Shown here: positions 59,566-64,000 of the stretch, in pieces
Layout: every line of letters starts with the position of its first letter
Numbering within the stretch: the first letter of the stretch is position 1
DNA from: Cryptomeria japonica
Lineage: Eukaryota > Streptophyta > Pinopsida > Cupressales > Cupressaceae
DNA length: 64,000 nucleotides
Assembly (NCBI RefSeq): GCF_030272615.1
Contig: NC_081410.1
Coordinates: forward strand, 185,303,619-185,367,618
Direction: 5' to 3'
Made by a program: the position numbers and the translations under genes
The notes under the pieces: model-generated
What the model saw: the letters and a program-made list of their open reading frames with translations, nothing else
Told to the model about the DNA's origin: nothing
Database searches by the model: none

Positions 59566-61282
59566 AATAATGAACCAGTTGCTCTGGAAGTATCAAAAAA
59601 CTCAATAGTAACTGAAGATTAGGGAAGAGAAATAGTGAGTCAGAAGAATCCTAGGTATGTAAGGTTGAATCATTTAGAAGATTGATCATTGGGGATAAGA
59701 ACAAAGAAGTGATGATAAGAAGAAGATTGGTAGATGATGAGGTATGTTTAATTTCTCAAGTTGAACCGGTATCATTAACTGAAGCATGGAAAGATGAATG
59801 TTGGATGAAAGCTATGGAAGAAGAATTAGATCAAATAGAAAAGAATAACACATGGATTTTAGTTCCTTGACCTAAAAATAAGAATGTTATTGGAACTAAA
59901 TGGGTTTTCAAGAATAAATTAAATGAAGATGGACAAGTTGTGAGGAATAAAGCTAGATTGGTTTGTAAAGGATATTCATAGAAGGAAGGAATTGATTATG
60001 GTGAAACTTTTGCACTTGTAGCTAGGATTGAAGCTGTAAGATTATTTCTTGCCTATGTTGCACATAAAAAATATAAGGTTTATCAGATGGATGTTAAGTG
60101 TGCTTTTCTGAATGGGGATCTTGATGAGGAAGTTTATATTGAGCAACCTGATGGCTTTTCACTTTCAGGTGATAAAAACATGGTTTGCTGGTTAAAGAAA
60201 GCCTTATATGGATTGAAACATGCACCTAGAGCTTGGTATGAAAGGTTGGACAAATATCTTTTAAAACTTGGTTTCACTAAAGGTAATGCTGACATAATCT
60301 ATATTATATAGTCATTGATGATGATATACTAATTATTGAAGTCTTTATTGATGACATCATTTTTGGAGGTGAAGATAAGTTGTGCATTGAATTTTCTAAC
60401 AATATGGAGAATGAATTTGAGATGTCTATGATTGGGGAAATGAAATTGTTCTTAGGTTTGCAAATTACTCAGACTGATAAAGGTATTTTCATCTGTCAAA
60501 CTAAGTATGCAAGAGATTTGTTGAAGAAATTTGGTATGGAAAATTCTAAACCAGTTAGTACTCCTATGACAAGTGAGAAATTGATAAATAAAGATGAATC
60601 AACACCAATAAATCCTATAAGATACAAGTCTATGATTGGAGGTCTGCTATATTTGACTCAGACTAGACCGGATATAATGAATGCAGTTTGCATTGCATCA
60701 ATATATAAAAGTGATCCTAGAGAAAATCATGAGAGTGTGGTGAAAAGGATTTTTAGATACTTACAAGGAACATCTAAATATGGTTTGTGGTACCCTAAAG
60801 ATGAGGACTTTACTTTATGTGCATATTGGGCAGGTGATGTTGATGACTGGAAGAGTAATTCTAGTGGATCTTTCTATCTTGGAAAAAAACTTGTTTCATG
60901 GATCAGCAAGAAACAATCATGTACTTCCTTATCTACCGTTGAAGCTGAGTATGTTGTTGTTGCTACTAACTGTACACAAGTTCTATGGATGAATAAAATG
61001 TTAAAGGACATAAAAGTGCATTGCAATGAACCCGTAGTCATTCACTATGATAACTTTGCTGCTATAGACATATCAAAGAATTGGGTATTCCACTCTAAGA
61101 CAAAGCACATATCTATTATGTATAATTTTTTGAAGGAAAAGGTGGAAGAAAATGAAGTTAGATTGGTTTATGTGAACACTAAAGAGCAAATTGTAGACAT
61201 CTTCAATAAACCTTTGCCTAAAGAATCATTTGAGTACCTTAGAGACAGATTAGGGGTTTCTACCCCTTTGGTAGAAAATTGA
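59566..61282 (+). pseudogene. Copia H reverse transcriptase and RNase H
   Basis: RT blocks: [29 protein letters not shown] (then TAG), [12 protein letters not shown] (first Asp), [20 protein letters not shown], a shift at about 60295, then [13 protein letters not shown] (catalytic pair). From 60380 a 300-residue frame is open to the natural end PLVEN. In RNase H the text reads CAYWAGDVDDW where C has an IDANWVG and F a TDANWVG. Four residues, including the first catalytic Asp, are deleted. Confidence 0.93.
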
Positions 61283-61649
61283 TTGATGCTATTTGACATC
61301 AGTCCGGTATGCATTATCAGAGCTATTATTCATTTTAGATTGATGTGGTGATGCTACTACTTAGGGGGGGTAGTTAGTCTTTGGATTCACTAGTTTATGA
61401 TTTTGCTTTGATATTTATGTCAGATCTTTGACATTGATGTCAAAGGGGGAGAGATATTCATGTGAAAAACTTAAGGAGTTATATACATTAGGGGGAGAAA
61501 TTTGCAGAACTTAACTATGATATCATCTACAGGGAGAGTATGAATCAAAACTACATTGATATATTCTTGTGTGGGAGATTTATTTGGCATTTCTTGGCAC
61601 TTGGATATTTTTCACATCTAGTGTTGCCATCAATGCCAAAGGGGGAGAT
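61283..61649 (+). other. 3' untranslated region and PPT of copia H
   Basis: Purine boxes near 61362, 61445, 61490 and 61531, and the PPT GCCAAAGGGGGAGAT (61635-61649). The box at 61445 follows a perfect palindrome TTTGACATTGATGTCAAA (61427-61444). Confidence 0.88.
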
Positions 61650-62829
61650 TGTTGACAAATTCATTTAATTGATTATGTGTTGCATTGATGTTTCATCATT
61701 GATGTCAACACTAGCTACTTTGGCTATTTACTAGTATCCTTTTGGTCCCGGTAGGATGATTGGTTTCTACTTTGGCTTATGGAATTGTCTTATATCTTCT
61801 ATTCATGCTACTCAGATATATTTTCAATCAGTTGGTATTGATTTGGTGATCGGATGATATCTTATATGTTGGTAAGCCTGGTTTATTGATACGGTGAGGG
61901 TTTCACCGACAAAGATTTGTTGAAGATCTTTTGATATTATGCATAAGTGGTGTTGGTGCAAATTCTAGTAGGTTCTCAGGATGCTGATGGTTATCATGTT
62001 CATGTTCCAGTTGATTGGTGGTGTTGCATTTAGCACAGGACTTATTCTGTGCTATCTAGGTTATGGATCGACTTAATGTAACATGTTGTTGGGACTTCTC
62101 AATGTATTTCAAGGATGATTTATGGGTTGGATGATATTTGTTTGGCCTCGGGCCGACATGTTTTATAATTATGTAATAGGTTTTATTGTCTGGGTGGCCG
62201 ACCTAATTGTTTAAGGTCGAGGGTTTGTATATATATATGTGTATGATCTCATTGTAGATCATGGTATGCAAGCGAATAATGTAATAATCATTCATGCAGA
62301 GGATTTGGTTGATCATAGGTGATTGATTTGGGTTTATGCAAGAGGTTTAAGACCTCTGGTATTGAGCTCAACCAGAACTGTACTCAGGCATAGGAGATGC
62401 TATTATTGCAGTTCATTCTTCGTTCTGGATTGTAGTCAGGATTTCTTATGTAGTCAGTGTGACACCTTTTGTAATGATCAGTATACTCTAGGTTGTTGGC
62501 CTTCCTGCAAGTGCAAGGCCCTCAATTTGTAATCACATACTTACTACAGAAGTATTATCTGACTATGGGTAGGCTTCCCACAATGGTTTTTCCCTTTACC
62601 AGGTTTTCCACATACAAATCTTGGTGTCATGTAGATGGTAACTGTTCTCTAATTGTTGGTTGTGCTTAATTGGTATATTTTCTATTTTTTTATTTGGTTT
62701 ATGTATTATGATATTGATCTTATGTGTTCCGGTAATAAATTTTAAATGTTTAATGTTCTTATAATCTGGTGACAACTGATTCGCCCCCCCCTCTCTCAGT
62801 TGTCCTTCGGTTATTTGAATTGTCTAACA
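61650..62829 (+). repeat. 3' LTR of copia H
   Basis: 1180 bp, partner of 55851-57044, TGTTGACAAATTC to AATTGTCTAACA, followed by TATAT. Confidence 0.94.
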
Positions 62830-63065
62830 TATATGTGTATATATATACATGTATAAACACACACACACACACACACACACACATATGTATATATGTAGTT
62901 ATGTGTGTGTATATGTATATATACATATATACATATATATGTAGTTATGTGTGTTTATATATTTACATATATACATTTATACATATGTATGTATGTACAT
63001 ATATATGTGTGTATATATGTGCATATATACATGTATATATAAGAGTGTGTGTATATGTTCATATG

Positions 63066-63137
<72 letters not shown>

Positions 63138-63145
63138 TGTGTGTG
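62830..63145. repeat. compound microsatellite, right part
   Basis: Resumes the TATATGTATA repeats, with an (AC)n run at about 62858-62883 and a long (TG)n run at about 63070-63145. The tract continues the one at 55725-55850 across the H insertion. Confidence 0.95.
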
Positions 63146-64000
63146 TTTTAATGATTTATGTTTAATGTTAGGAAAAAATGTATTTACATGTATGTTACAT
63201 GTTGTTTATATTTGATTTAAAATATTATATGTTGATTAGAAAAAGTTGAAATTATTACTATATATATGTTAATGTTATATTAAATTTTAATGTTTCATGT
63301 TAGAAAAAAGTGTATTTACATGTATACATTATATTATGTTGATGTTTTATGTTTGATTTAAAAAATGTTATACTATGCTGATTAGAAAAAGTTGAAATTA
63401 TTTGTTATTTTAAATCAAACATCTCTTTATTAAACTAAATCAAATGAGACATAAAATATTAAAAACATAAAATATATATTTATTTAAGAGACTTAAACTT
63501 TTTAAACTAACTAGATCCTTCAATAATTATTTTGTAATTATCAAAACATAGAATATAGAGAACTTACCAATGAAAGAACTACCAATTTATTGTTGGCATA
63601 TGCTAGATTTGGTTAAGTGTTGTCATTGATGTCAACATTGTATCCCAGTTGGATATGTGTAATAACCCACTCTACTTAAACCAAAAAAAATTGACTAATT
63701 TTTTTTTTCCTTATTTGAGTTTGATTCAATCGCATACTCTAGGCATTTATCCAATCGGAACAAGCATTCATCCATTTGGGATGAGAATCTAACCATTCAG
63801 GTTAGGCATATGTCCATACAAGACATGAGGTTTCATCTATCCAATAGGAAATAGGCATATACCCAAATGGGGTAGGCATTTATCCAGCTTGGGATAGGAG
63901 GTGCTTTGGCCAGAGACTTAGACTCATCGGGACCATCTGGGTCCTGAGTCACTCTCTAAGAACTACACTCCTCTAATAGGAGTACACCAAGGTCATCATC
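63146..64000. other. right flank with LTR-like starts and an imperfect repeat
   Basis: AT-rich to about 63580. TGTTGGCATATGCTAGATTT (63592) looks like a copia LTR start, followed by GTTGTCATTGATGTCAACA. At 63657 TGTGTAATAACCCACTCTAC looks like another LTR start. From 63735 to 63900 there are imperfect copies of a GGCATTTATCCAATCGGAAC-type unit. The window ends before any partner copy, so none of this can be confirmed. Confidence 0.4.

Larger units (their letters stand above)
55851..62829 (+). mobile_element. Element H: full-length Ty1/copia retrotransposon
   Basis: LTRs 55851-57044 and 61650-62829 with a perfect TATAT flanking duplication, though the AT-rich surroundings make that weak by itself. 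PBS and PPT are in place. The internal region has the full gag-PR-IN-RT-RNase H order on the plus strand with stops, shifts and small deletions. It is related to C and F but more divergent, and inserted into a microsatellite. Confidence 0.94.

Noticed and set aside
62769-63215. Frame of 148 residues rich in Val/Cys and Tyr/Ile
   Set aside because: Translation of the (TG)n and (TA)n microsatellite.

Overview
This window looks like intergenic DNA from a large plant nuclear genome. It is AT-rich and made almost entirely of LTR retrotransposons nested inside one another, plus microsatellites and a few stretches with nothing recognisable. No host gene, tRNA, rRNA or CRISPR array is visible. PBS sequences matching plant initiator tRNA-Met and tRNA-Trp, LTRs of 1.0-1.4 kb and deep nesting of decayed elements fit a large-genome seed plant. 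A gymnosperm is my guess, at low confidence.

Layout. Elements are lettered here for convenience. (1) A minus-strand Ty3/gypsy element Z runs from its 5' LTR (28486-~29930) through gag, protease, RT, RNase H and integrase (25029-28441) and resumes at 1-394 with the integrase core. It is split by element A (395-25028, minus, LTRs of 1126 and 1134 bp, perfect TACCA target duplication). A is split by element B (5052-21885, plus, LTRs of 1333 and 1348 bp). B is split by C (13040-19733, minus, a full-length Ty1/copia element with a perfect GAATT duplication). Z itself appears to sit inside E, whose gag remnant, PBS and 5' LTR are at 29931-30626 and 39559-40661. (2) E's LTR is interrupted by D (30627-39553, plus, two 1150-bp LTRs, gag and protease but no RT). 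D contains a minus-strand solo LTR (37055-38166) and a later 195-bp tandem duplication. (3) 40662-44340 holds remnants. (4) A decayed copia element G (44341-53260) is interrupted by copia F (45380-51273). (5) 53261-55850 is AT-rich with a palindrome cluster. (6) Copia H (55851-62829) sits in an AT/GT microsatellite with a TATAT duplication. (7) The right edge starts further LTR-like sequence.

How they relate. C, F and H are autonomous-type copia elements (gag-PR-IN-RT-RNase H), all broken by stops, frameshifts or deletions. A shares their 3' untranslated design: the same palindromic GCCAAAGGGGGAGAT polypurine tract, several further GGGGGAG boxes and an iMet-type PBS. A has no pol. It carries a zinc-knuckle gag-like ORF1 and a long unknown ORF2 with an E/K-rich helix. 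E has the same ORF1 design. The simplest reading, which is inference, is a non-autonomous family moved by copia enzymes. B and D are a second non-autonomous pair on a Ty3-like plan: both use a tRNA-Trp-type PBS and lack RT and integrase. B carries an unrecognised 629-residue Pro/His/Asp-rich ORF and an 11-unit 31-bp repeat behind its PBS. Nesting gives the order of insertion E, Z, A, B, C from old to young.
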